Source of the DNA: Acidobacteriota bacterium
Lineage (GTDB): Bacteria; Acidobacteriota; Terriglobia; UBA7540
NCBI GenBank assembly: GCA_021780055.1
Contig: JAJXZM010000283.1
Span: forward strand, 1 to 5,545
DNA length: 5,545 nucleotides
Reading direction: 5' to 3'
In this document: piece after piece, positions 1-5,545 of the stretch
Position numbering within the stretch: position 1 is the stretch's first letter
Layout: each line of letters starts with the position of its first letter
Notes under the pieces: model-generated
What the model was told of the DNA's origin: nothing
What the model saw: only the letters and a program-made list of their open reading frames with translations
Database searches by the model: none
Translations under genes and position numbers: made by a program

Positions 1-2
1 TA

Positions 3-98
3 TGGCAACTGAGCGCTGCCGCCCGCCAAGCCTTGCGGCGGATGCGTCGCCGGCCCACGCTGGTCGCCGCATTCTGGAAACAGGCGGAGTTGTTCTGA
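3..98 (+). CDS. C-terminal end of an unidentified protein (5'-truncated by the window edge)
   Basis: This is an open frame entering from the left edge and ending at TGA (96-98), giving the last 31 residues of a protein. The tail is strongly basic in the middle (RQALRRMRRRP) and ends in an aromatic segment, AFWKQAELF. About 25 of 31 codons end in G or C. That high third-position GC fits the real genes here and is the main reason to prefer this frame over the neighbouring one (2-127), which is also open but looks less coding-like. The gene would converge on the M48 peptidase gene with only 25 bp between the two stop codons. I do not recognise the family, and the tail is too short to assign a function. 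It could also be a chance open frame. Confidence 0.4.
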   Translation, partial: WQLSAAARQALRRMRRRPTLVAAFWKQAELF

Positions 99-123
99 GT
101 GTCACTATATTATGTAATCCTCT

Positions 124-1488
124 TTAAGGGTTCACAGGACGGACAAACTGCATCGGTTTGCCTTCCGCCCACGGCTTGTAACTTAGCGCAAACTGAATGC
201 GCTGGTCGATCGGCGGGTGGCTGTAAAGCCAGAACACAATGAACGGATTAGGGTCGGGGTCGGAAAGGTCCTGTTCTCCCAGGATTTGAAAAGCCCGCGC
301 CTCTGCCTCATTGGGGTCCGGTACCACTCCGTGGGTAGCTTCCAGAGCGAACAGGTCCGCCTGGTGTTCGTAGTGGCGGGAGATGCCATTCACCAGGGGA
401 GAAGAGAAGAACGTCATCAACGTCAGCACCAGCAGCATTGCGGGCAGCGACGCCAGATCGCCTTCGTCTTCTACGCCGGTCCTGCCGCCATATCGTCTGA
501 TCAGCTTTCTCACCACGACAAATCCCATCGCCATAAGGACCAGCACGACCAGTTCAATCAGAACAAATTCTTTGACGATGTGGTGCAGGACGTAGTGACC
601 GGTTTCATGCCCCAGCACCAGCAACGTCTCGTCGTCTGTCATCTTCTTTAGCGTGGTGTCCCAAACCACCACGCGCTTGCTTGCTCCCAGGCCGGAAACA
701 TAGGCATTCAGCGTGTTGGTTTTTGAGCTGGCATTCATTTCCAGAATGCGTCGCCGGTGTATCTTGAGGCCGGCGTGGTGGAGCATATCTTCTATTCGCG
801 TCACCAACGCAGGCCGCGTGGCGTCAAGCGGCGTAAACTTGTAAAAGAGAGGCTCTACAACAAAGGGCTCGATGAATATCACGAACAGCGTAATGGGAAT
901 CGTGACAGCCCAGAAGTAAAACCACCATCGCCGCGGAGCGCGCCTGACAACCCAGTAAAAGATCCAAACCATCACCGTGCCTGCGACAATGGACAAAGCG
1001 AGAGCCTTGCCCCAGTCCGCCATCCACGACCCAAAGCCCTGAGTCATCAGTCCGAATTTGTGATCGACGACGAAGTCCGCGTAATAGTCAAATGGAAACA
1101 GCAAAAGTCTTACGGTGAGAAAGAACAGGGGAGCAAAGACGAGGCACTGCACAAAGTGTCGCGAGGAGATACGGCGCGCCCAGTTGCGAAAGACCACCGC
1201 AATTCTCGCTTGCCATAGAAGGAAATAAACCAACAGGACAAGGACGACACTCGAAAAATAGAGTACATACTGCGTGTGCGAATACGCCTTGGCCTCAGCC
1301 CTTTTCTGGGGCGAAAGCTCGTAGTCCTGGGGAACGGCTGGTGCCTGGCTTGCCGCTGGCGCAGGGGAAGACTCAGCTTGCGGGGACGAACTCTTTGCTG
1401 CCTGTGGCGAGTTCGCGCACCATGCGGCACCCCCCAAACAAACAAGCGCGAGCAGCAGGAACACGGCCAGCCTGAAGCGCTTTTTCAT
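124..1488 (-). CDS. M48 family (Ste24/CAAX-protease-like) membrane zinc metallopeptidase
   Basis: A 454-residue membrane-embedded zinc endopeptidase of the Ste24 type. In eukaryotes the family cleaves prenylated CAAX proteins; bacterial members probably act in membrane-protein processing or quality control, and the substrate here is unknown. The zinc site is HETGH at residues 294-298, with the third ligand probably E374 in SRHYEHQAD, and D378 following. Other family landmarks are FVVDHKFGL (139-147), EPLFYKFTPL (212-221), NAYVSGLG (261-268) and SHPPIDQRI (423-431). Hydrophobic segments lie near residues 5-22, 74-92, 112-131, 162-181, 189-212, 305-326 and 348-366. That makes seven, the number in the Ste24 helical barrel if the first is a real membrane helix and not a cleaved signal peptide. 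An Ala/Pro/Ser/Gln-rich linker (about 26-54) follows the first segment. The start is ATG at 1488, which overlaps the dcd stop as TGATG. The same frame stays open to 1734, but that part lies inside dcd and reads as non-family sequence. No clear Shine-Dalgarno precedes the ATG, so translation is probably coupled to dcd. Confidence 0.93.
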   Translation of the reverse strand: MKKRFRLAVFLLLALVCLGGAAWCANSPQAAKSSSPQAESSPAPAASQAPAVPQDYELSPQKRAEAKAYSHTQYVLYFSSVVLVLLVYFLLWQARIAVVFRNWARRISSRHFVQCLVFAPLFFLTVRLLLFPFDYYADFVVDHKFGLMTQGFGSWMADWGKALALSIVAGTVMVWIFYWVVRRAPRRWWFYFWAVTIPITLFVIFIEPFVVEPLFYKFTPLDATRPALVTRIEDMLHHAGLKIHRRRILEMNASSKTNTLNAYVSGLGASKRVVVWDTTLKKMTDDETLLVLGHETGHYVLHHIVKEFVLIELVVLVLMAMGFVVVRKLIRRYGGRTGVEDEGDLASLPAMLLVLTLMTFFSSPLVNGISRHYEHQADLFALEATHGVVPDPNEAEARAFQILGEQDLSDPDPNPFIVFWLYSHPPIDQRIQFALSYKPWAEGKPMQFVRPVNP

Positions 1489-2042
1489 CAGATTCGGGGC
1501 AACACGATGCCTTGCTGCGCCTGATATTTGCCTTGTTTGTCCTTGTAGGAAGTTTCGCAAACTTCGTCGGACTGGAAGAACACGATCTGGCACAGTCCCT
1601 CGTTTGAATACACACGCGCGGGAAGCGGCGTGGTATTGGAGATTTCCAGCGTCACAAATCCTTCCCATTCCGGTTCCAGCGGCGTCACATTCACGATAAT
1701 GCCGCAGCGGGCATAAGTCGATTTTCCCACACAAATTGTTAAGACGCTTCGAGGGATCTTGAAATATTCCACCGATCGGGCCAGCGCAAAGGAGTTGGGT
1801 GGAACAATGCAGAGGGGCCCTTTGAATTCCACGAACGAGCGCTCGTCAAAATTTTTGGGATCGACGATGGAATTATTGACGTTGGTGAAAATCTTGTATT
1901 CATCGGCCACGCGCAAGTCGTACCCATAGGAGGAAAGCCCATAGGAAATCACGCCGTCGCGTTTCTGGTTTTCAGCGAACGGCTCAATCATCTGGTGTTC
2001 CTTCACCATCTGGCGGATCCAGCGGTCATTCTTGACAGACAT
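1488..2042 (-). CDS. dcd: dCTP deaminase
   Basis: A 184-residue cytosolic enzyme that deaminates dCTP to dUTP, feeding dUMP and then dTMP synthesis. The family is homotrimeric and shares the dUTPase fold. The diagnostic block is GKSTYARCG (106-114), then [14 protein letters not shown] (123-136) and a C-terminal GKYQAQQGI segment (171-179). By alignment from memory with the E. coli enzyme, E133 matches catalytic E138, S108 matches S111 and R112 matches R115. K107 replaces the E. coli Arg just before that Ser. The length is slightly below the 193 residues of E. coli Dcd. The ATG at 2042 is supported by a GAGGGAG Shine-Dalgarno five bases upstream. This is the first gene of a two-gene operon with the M48 peptidase, and it diverges from the IHF/HU gene. 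Some homologues are bifunctional DCD-DUT enzymes that go directly to dUMP; the sequence alone does not settle which type this is. Confidence 0.96.
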   Translation of the reverse strand: MSVKNDRWIRQMVKEHQMIEPFAENQKRDGVISYGLSSYGYDLRVADEYKIFTNVNNSIVDPKNFDERSFVEFKGPLCIVPPNSFALARSVEYFKIPRSVLTICVGKSTYARCGIIVNVTPLEPEWEGFVTLEISNTTPLPARVYSNEGLCQIVFFQSDEVCETSYKDKQGKYQAQQGIVLPRI

Positions 2043-2047
2043 CGGCG

Positions 2048-2054
2048 CTCCCTC
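2048..2054 (-). promoter_or_regulatory. Shine-Dalgarno of dcd
   Basis: GAGGGAG on the minus strand, five bases (CGCCG) upstream of the dcd ATG at 2042-2040. The spacing is good and it fixes the dcd start. The peptidase gene downstream in the same operon has no comparable site of its own. Confidence 0.8.
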
Positions 2055-2131
2055 AACTGAAAATTTTGCTGCACGCGACTCGGGGATTGCCCCCTGGCCA
2101 GCCAGCCCTCCGAAAGCAGACAGAGCAACGA

Positions 2132-2161
2132 ATCATAATACAGGAGAAAACAACTTGACAA
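2132..2161 (-). promoter_or_regulatory. Candidate sigma-70 promoter for the dcd-M48 operon
   Basis: On the minus strand, TTGTCA (2161-2156) is followed after 18 bp by TATGAT (2137-2132). Each hexamer differs from consensus at one position. An overlapping TATTAT (2140-2135) would give a 15-bp spacer, which is less favourable. Transcription would begin near 2125, giving a dcd leader of roughly 80 nt. That leader contains a small GGGG-CAAT-CCCC hairpin (2093-2082). The -35 overlaps that of the rightward promoter on the other strand. This is a prediction from sequence only. Confidence 0.55.
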
Positions 2162-2183
2162 TGCCGAAGCGTCTTTCTACGAT
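2155..2183 (+). promoter_or_regulatory. Sigma-70-type promoter for the IHF/HU gene
   Basis: A perfect TTGACA (2155-2160), a 17-bp spacer and TACGAT (2178-2183), the last differing from TATAAT at two positions. This is close to an ideal vegetative promoter and suits an abundant nucleoid protein. Transcription would start near 2190, leaving a leader of about 20 nt that holds the AGGAGG site. The in-frame ATG codons at 2161 and 2182 would then lie upstream of the transcript start and could not be used. Confidence 0.7.
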
Positions 2184-2199
2184 GAAATCCTGTGTTTTC

Positions 2200-2205
2200 A
2201 GGAGG
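2200..2205 (+). promoter_or_regulatory. Shine-Dalgarno deciding the GTG start of the IHF/HU gene
   Basis: A perfect AGGAGG sits six bases (TTCCTT) upstream of GTG at 2212-2214. It identifies the non-ATG codon as the real start over the in-frame ATGs at 2032, 2161 and 2182, none of which has a well-spaced ribosome binding site. Confidence 0.88.
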
Positions 2206-2211
2206 TTCCTT

Positions 2212-2481
2212 GTGATTAAGCTCGATCTTGTCAACGATGTTGTCAACCGCACCGGAATTACAAAGACCAAAGCTGAGATTGCCGTTGAGACCGTCTTCGA
2301 ATCGATGAAGAAGGCCTTATCCAAGGGAGAGCGGATTGAATTGCGCGGTTTTGGCGTTTTTAACGTGAAGCCTCGCAAGACCGGCATTGGACGAAACCCG
2401 CGCACGGGCGCTGAGGTCAACATCATGCCCGGCAAGGCCGTCCGCTTCAAACCCGGGAAGGAACTTCAGTCGCTTCCCTGA
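2212..2481 (+). CDS. HU/IHF family DNA-bending nucleoid protein
   Basis: An 89-residue histone-like protein, the standard family length (about 90). It should act as a dimer that bends DNA in the nucleoid and assists replication, recombination and transcription. The helical N-terminal half (about 1-40) carries a run typical of the family, KTKAEIAVETVFESM. The signature RIELRGFGVF lies at 41-50. The DNA-gripping beta arm follows with GRNPRTG (60-66), where P63 is the expected intercalating proline. The FKPGKEL ending (79-85) is also typical. The GRNP arm and FKPGKEL resemble IHF subunits more than E. coli HU, but in this type of bacterium a single homodimer may do both jobs, so no symbol is given. 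The start is GTG, fixed by AGGAGG and a strong promoter. The frame stays open upstream to an ATG at 2032, but that extension overlaps the promoter and dcd's 5' end and is not credible. The gene diverges from dcd and converges on priA. Confidence 0.95.
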   Translation: MIKLDLVNDVVNRTGITKTKAEIAVETVFESMKKALSKGERIELRGFGVFNVKPRKTGIGRNPRTGAEVNIMPGKAVRFKPGKELQSLP

Positions 2482-2671
2482 AGCGCGGATCCTTTTACGG
2501 GACATCGGCCCTGGCTAAGTGTGGGTCCATGCAGATGCTTCGCGGTTGAGGTGATCTGAATATCGCTGGCAGTGGGACAACGGTGTTCGCCCCGTTAACA
2601 GGCGTCGGGGTCAGTCACAACTGCAGTTGCGGCTACCATGCACTCCTAATAATGTTTTGGCATTAAGCAAG
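2482..2671. other. 190-bp convergent gap between the IHF/HU gene and priA
   Basis: No gene is evident here. Both flanking genes end into this gap, so terminators are expected, but no stem followed by a T-run stands out on either strand. Weak structures seen are CCCCG/CGGGG arms (2590-2594 and 2606-2610), AACGG/CCGTT arms (2579-2583 and 2592-2596, competing with the first pair), a perfect 12-bp palindrome CAACTGCAGTTG (2618-2629), and TAATG/CATTA arms (2650-2654 and 2661-2665) just past the priA stop. Termination may be factor-dependent. Confidence 0.5.
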
Positions 2672-5149
2672 TTACATCAGGTTGACCGGGTCCATGTCAA
2701 TCACCAGGGCGTGAGAAGGTACACCCAAACCTTCGCATTCATCTGCCAAACGGCGCAGAATCGCGTTGAGCCTTGCACGGGAAGCCGCCTTCAAAATGAA
2801 CTGGATGCGGTAAACTCCTTCAATTCTTGCCAGCGGAGCGGGTCCCGGACCCAGGATACGAACCCCGCGGATCAACTCGCCCAGACCTCCAAGAAACTTT
2901 CCAACTTCTGCAGCCATTCGTGTGGCATGCTCAAGCTTTTTGTCCTTCACCATAATCTCGGCCAGTGCGGCAGCCGGCGGATAATGCATCACTTTGCGAA
3001 AATGTAACTCCTTGCTGAAGAACTTGTTGTAATCCTGCTCCGCGGCAAAGCGGATTGCGTAATGTTCCGGGAAGAAGGTCTGTACCAGAACCCTGCCCGG
3101 GAATTCGCCACGCCCGGCTCGTCCTGCTGCCTGCGTCAGAAGCTGGAACGTCCGCTCGGCGGCACGAAAGTCGGGCAACGACAGAGAAGTATCCGCCGAA
3201 ACAACTCCCACCAGCGTTACGCCGGGAAAATCGTGTCCTTTGGCGATCAATTGCGTGCCAACCAGGATGTCAATCTTCCCCTGTCGAAAATCTGACAGAA
3301 TCTTGAGATATTGGCCTGGCCGCCGTGCCGCATCGCGATCCAGCCGTGCCACCCGCGCCTTGGGAAACATTTCAGCGAGTTTCTGTTCCAGCTTTTCAGT
3401 TCCTTCCCCTACGTAATAAATGTGTTCGCTGTCGCACGACCGGCAGCGCTTCGGGACCGCAGTCTGGTAACCGCAATAGTGGCAGATCAGCCGGTTCTCG
3501 CGCTGGTGATAGGTCAGCGAAATTGAGCAGTTCACGCATCGCTCCGTCTGCCCGCAGCTTCGGCAAAGCAGGAACCAGGAATAGCCCCGCCGGTTCAGGA
3601 GGAACATGGTCTGTTGTCCGGATTTGAGCTGCGCTTCCACCTCTTCGCGCAGCCGCCGCGAGATGGGAACCTGGGTTTGCGTCTGCCGGAACTCTTCCCG
3701 CATGTCGACAATTTCCACTCTGGCAAGGGGTCGCCGACCCACGCGCTCACTCAGCGTCAGCAGGTGGTACTTTCCCTTTTCGGCGTTTGCGTAGCTTTCC
3801 AGCGAAGGCGTGGCGGACCCCAGGACCACAAGCGCATTGGACAAACGACCCCGCACCACGGCCGTATCCCGCCCGTGATAGCGAGGGGTTTCGTCCTGCT
3901 TGTAGGTCGACTCGTGCTCTTCGTCCACGATGACGACGCCCAGATTTTCAAGCGGCGCGAACACGGCGGAACGTGTTCCCAGCACAACACGGGCCTCGCC
4001 GCGGCGCACTCGCCACCAGTCCTCGTGGCGCTGGCCCTCGGCAAGGCTACTGTGCATCACGACCATCACGTTTCCGAACCGTTGCAGGAACTGCTCATGA
4101 ATCACGGGTGTCAAGGCAATTTCCGGCACAAGGACCAGCGCGGTCCGGCCGGATTCAAGGCAGCGCTCCACCATGCGCATGTAGATTTCCGTCTTTCCGC
4201 TTGCCGTGATTCCGTGAAGCAGAACGGTGCTGAACTCGCGCCGTTGCAGCCGATCCGTCAGATCTTCCAGCGCGTGATTCTGCTCCGCTGTCAGTGTGTG
4301 GCGAAATTCGGAAACGCCGCCGGATTCGAACTCGGCGCCCGCAGGGTCGGCAAATTCAATCAATCCCTGCACTTGCAATCTCTTCAAGTGGGCCAGGGAG
4401 GCACGCGTGGATTTCAAAAGCGCTCGATGATCGTTAACATCTCCATCGTGCTCGAGCGCCTCAATGATGCGGCGGGCCACTGGCGATAGCTTTGGAGGCT
4501 TGCCGCCCAGCGGACCTGACAGACGGACCGCCATCACTTTTCTCTCTCCGCGGTCGCGCTCAGCGCTGGAGACCGCCAACAGGCGCTTTTCAATTGCCTT
4601 TTGGACGAGCCCCGGTGAAGCGTTCTCAAACTTGCGGCGCAGCGCTTCCAGTGTCATCCCGGGGTGGTCCGCCACATGTTTCAGAACGCTCAACTCGGTG
4701 CTTTGGCGGGTCTCTTCCAGAAGGCTCCCAGCCATCTCACGCAGCTTTTGCTTTCCAGACTCTGTCAGCACAACCACGCGTACTTTTCGGGAGTGCGGCT
4801 TCAGCGGCAACATGGCGCGGAACACTTCACCCAGCGGCGACAAATAGTATTCCGCAATCCACATTCCCAGCGTCAGCAGTTCAGGAGACAGCACCGGCTC
4901 AGCATCAAGCACCCTGGCCAATGGGCGAGCTTCGATGCCGGGAGGCAAAGGCGCCGCCGCGGAAAGCACGATGCCGGTTGCGCGCCGGGTGCCAAGCGGC
5001 ACCAGCACCCGCTGCCCAATGCGTACGTCCATGGAATCCGGAACGGCGTAGGTGAGTGGGCGCTGCAAGGCGGCCATCACTGCCACGCTGACCATCGTTG
5101 GCCGGCCGCGGCGGCTTTCGCCTTTCGGGCTGGATTTGTTTTCACCCAT
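2672..5149 (-). CDS. priA: Replication restart (primosomal) DNA helicase PriA
   Basis: An 825-residue 3'-5' superfamily 2 helicase that recognises abandoned forks and D-loops and starts reloading of the replicative helicase. Domains in order: the 3'-end-binding fold (about 18-115, with RPLTYAVPD and GQRVLVPLG), a winged-helix-like region (about 120-280), helicase lobe 1 with Walker A GITASGKT (313-320), DEEH box (409-412) and GSATPS (444-449). A zinc-binding insertion follows with eight cysteines at 529, 532, 538, 541, 556, 559, 569 and 572. Lobe 2 has VGTQLIAKGHDF (630-641) and QAAGRAGRG (673-681). The C-terminal domain has LGPGPAPLARI (766-776) and ends in DMDPVNLM. All motor and zinc residues are present, so it should be active. 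It is longer than E. coli PriA (732 residues). The start is uncertain: the ATG at 5149 gives an 18-residue polar leader, while the ATG at 5095 (M19, MVSVAV) begins about where family proteins usually begin. Neither has a clear Shine-Dalgarno. Confidence 0.97.
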   Translation of the reverse strand: MGENKSSPKGESRRGRPTMVSVAVMAALQRPLTYAVPDSMDVRIGQRVLVPLGTRRATGIVLSAAAPLPPGIEARPLARVLDAEPVLSPELLTLGMWIAEYYLSPLGEVFRAMLPLKPHSRKVRVVVLTESGKQKLREMAGSLLEETRQSTELSVLKHVADHPGMTLEALRRKFENASPGLVQKAIEKRLLAVSSAERDRGERKVMAVRLSGPLGGKPPKLSPVARRIIEALEHDGDVNDHRALLKSTRASLAHLKRLQVQGLIEFADPAGAEFESGGVSEFRHTLTAEQNHALEDLTDRLQRREFSTVLLHGITASGKTEIYMRMVERCLESGRTALVLVPEIALTPVIHEQFLQRFGNVMVVMHSSLAEGQRHEDWWRVRRGEARVVLGTRSAVFAPLENLGVVIVDEEHESTYKQDETPRYHGRDTAVVRGRLSNALVVLGSATPSLESYANAEKGKYHLLTLSERVGRRPLARVEIVDMREEFRQTQTQVPISRRLREEVEAQLKSGQQTMFLLNRRGYSWFLLCRSCGQTERCVNCSISLTYHQRENRLICHYCGYQTAVPKRCRSCDSEHIYYVGEGTEKLEQKLAEMFPKARVARLDRDAARRPGQYLKILSDFRQGKIDILVGTQLIAKGHDFPGVTLVGVVSADTSLSLPDFRAAERTFQLLTQAAGRAGRGEFPGRVLVQTFFPEHYAIRFAAEQDYNKFFSKELHFRKVMHYPPAAALAEIMVKDKKLEHATRMAAEVGKFLGGLGELIRGVRILGPGPAPLARIEGVYRIQFILKAASRARLNAILRRLADECEGLGVPSHALVIDMDPVNLM

Positions 5150-5307
5150 GGCAGGATTCTATGTTACACGGACGGTGCTGGCTTGTGCGTAAAGTCGGGG
5201 GCACCCGATCAAGTGCTTTATCGTCAGTTTCTTTGCTGAAGCAGGACCTCGAAGTGCCCCCCATTGCCCGAGTTGCAATAAAACGGTGAATTGGATAGGC
5301 TGAATGA
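5150..5307. other. 158-bp divergent control region between priA and ppa
   Basis: This gap must hold the promoters for priA (leftward) and ppa (rightward), but none is as clear as those between dcd and the IHF/HU gene. A weak rightward candidate is TTGCCC (5264-5269), 17 bp, TGAATT (5287-5292). Leftward, TAACAT just upstream of the priA ATG lacks a good -35. A five-pair stem TCGGG-GGCA-CCCGA (5195-5208) would lie in the priA leader if transcription starts further right. No gene is evident. Confidence 0.4.
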
Positions 5308-5545
5308 ATGTCAAACCTGATCCACGCGATCGATCCCGGCCCGCAATCGCCGGAAATTGTCCGGATGATTGTAGAAATTCCGAAGAACTCATCCAATAAG
5401 TACGAGTACGACAAGACGCTGGGAGTATTTCGGCTGGACCGCACGCTTTATTCCCCGATGCACTATCCCGGTGATTATGGATTCATTCCCGGGACGCTGG
5501 CGGAGGACCACGATCCGCTTGATGTTCTCGTCTCAGCAGATGTGG
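5308..5545 (+). CDS. ppa: Inorganic pyrophosphatase, family I (3'-truncated by the window edge)
   Basis: The first 79 codons of a soluble Mg-dependent pyrophosphatase that hydrolyses PPi to two phosphates, pulling DNA, RNA and dNTP-consuming reactions forward. Family I active-site residues appear in order: E23 in VEIP, K31 and E33 in NKYEYD, R45 in LDR, Y53 and Y57 in [13 protein letters not shown], then D67, D69 and D72 in [10 protein letters not shown], which contains the D-x-D-P-x-D signature. By alignment from memory these correspond to E. coli E20, K29, E31, R43, Y51, Y55, D65, D67 and D70. H68 stands where E. coli has Gly. Family proteins are about 170-220 residues, so roughly half the gene lies beyond the window. 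The ATG at 5308 is preceded by TGGATAGG about eight bases upstream, a modest ribosome binding site. An ATG four bases earlier (5304) is out of frame. The gene diverges from priA. Confidence 0.95.
   Translation, partial: MSNLIHAIDPGPQSPEIVRMIVEIPKNSSNKYEYDKTLGVFRLDRTLYSPMHYPGDYGFIPGTLAEDHDPLDVLVSADV

Noticed and set aside
217..1218. + strand open frames antisense to the M48 gene (144 and 153 codons)
   Set aside because: Translations are His/Gln/Arg-rich and featureless, opposite a clear metallopeptidase.
1489..1734. 82-codon N-terminal extension of the M48 peptidase frame
   Set aside because: It lies entirely within dcd in another frame and reads as Arg/Cys-rich sequence with no family resemblance. 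The ATG at 1488 starts directly with a hydrophobic leader.
2082..2093. GGGG-ATTG-CCCC hairpin in the dcd leader as a riboswitch or attenuator
   Set aside because: Only four base pairs and no T-run; the leader is too short and unstructured to support a riboswitch.
2595..2639. 14-codon minus-strand micro-ORF (ATG at 2639, TAA at 2597-2595) with AGGAG four bases upstream
   Set aside because: It lies downstream of the priA stop, and a good start signal by chance over 45 bases is not unlikely. No further evidence supports a peptide.
3614..4489. 291-codon + strand open frame antisense to priA
   Set aside because: It is the shadow of a GC-rich, codon-biased gene. The protein is His/Gln/Arg-rich with no recognisable domain, and priA on the other strand is intact and certain.
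4492..5239. + strand open frames of 187 and 191 codons antisense to the priA 5' end
   Set aside because: Low-complexity Arg/Ala/Pro/Gln-rich translations with no domain; they overlap each other and priA, so they are shadows.
5142..5444. 100-codon minus-strand frame covering the priA-ppa gap and the ppa start
   Set aside because: It overlaps the certain ppa coding region and the start of priA; the sequence has no family features.
1..5545. Mobile element, CRISPR array, tRNA/rRNA, or toxin-antitoxin system
   Set aside because: No transposase, integrase, direct repeats, terminal inverted repeats, cloverleaf or small toxin-like gene pair was seen. The genes are intact housekeeping genes with similar codon use.

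Overview
The window is chromosomal housekeeping DNA from a moderately GC-rich bacterium. The Dcd, IHF/HU-like, PriA and family I pyrophosphatase sequences look like those of Acidobacteriota or a related deep-branching Gram-negative lineage. That placement is an impression from sequence style, not a search result. There is no sign of mobile DNA, a CRISPR array, RNA genes, or a defence or biosynthetic island.

Layout, left to right: (1) the last 31 codons of an unidentified + strand gene (3-98). (2) A minus-strand operon, dcd (2042-1488) followed by a Ste24/CAAX-protease-like M48 membrane metallopeptidase (1488-124), with the dcd stop and the peptidase start overlapping as TGATG. (3) A compact divergent control region (about 2043-2211) with two plausible sigma-70 promoters back to back, their -35 boxes overlapping in TTGACAA. 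One fires left into dcd, the other right into (4) a small IHF/HU-family DNA-bending protein with a GTG start (2212-2481). (5) A 190-bp convergent gap. (6) priA, the replication-restart helicase, on the minus strand (5149-2672). (7) A 158-bp divergent gap. (8) The first 79 codons of a family I inorganic pyrophosphatase on the + strand (5308 to the window end).

The genes share a loose theme of nucleotide supply and DNA maintenance. Dcd makes dUTP for dTMP synthesis, pyrophosphatase removes the PPi released by polymerases and dUTPase, the IHF/HU protein shapes DNA, and PriA reloads the replisome at stalled forks. The M48 peptidase belongs to membrane-protein processing, and its tight coupling to dcd has no obvious functional explanation.

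I found no convincing new biological system. The points most worth a second look are the overlapping divergent promoters, the dcd-M48 coupling, the unusual N-terminus of the M48 protein, and start-site choices that an automatic annotation could easily get wrong.
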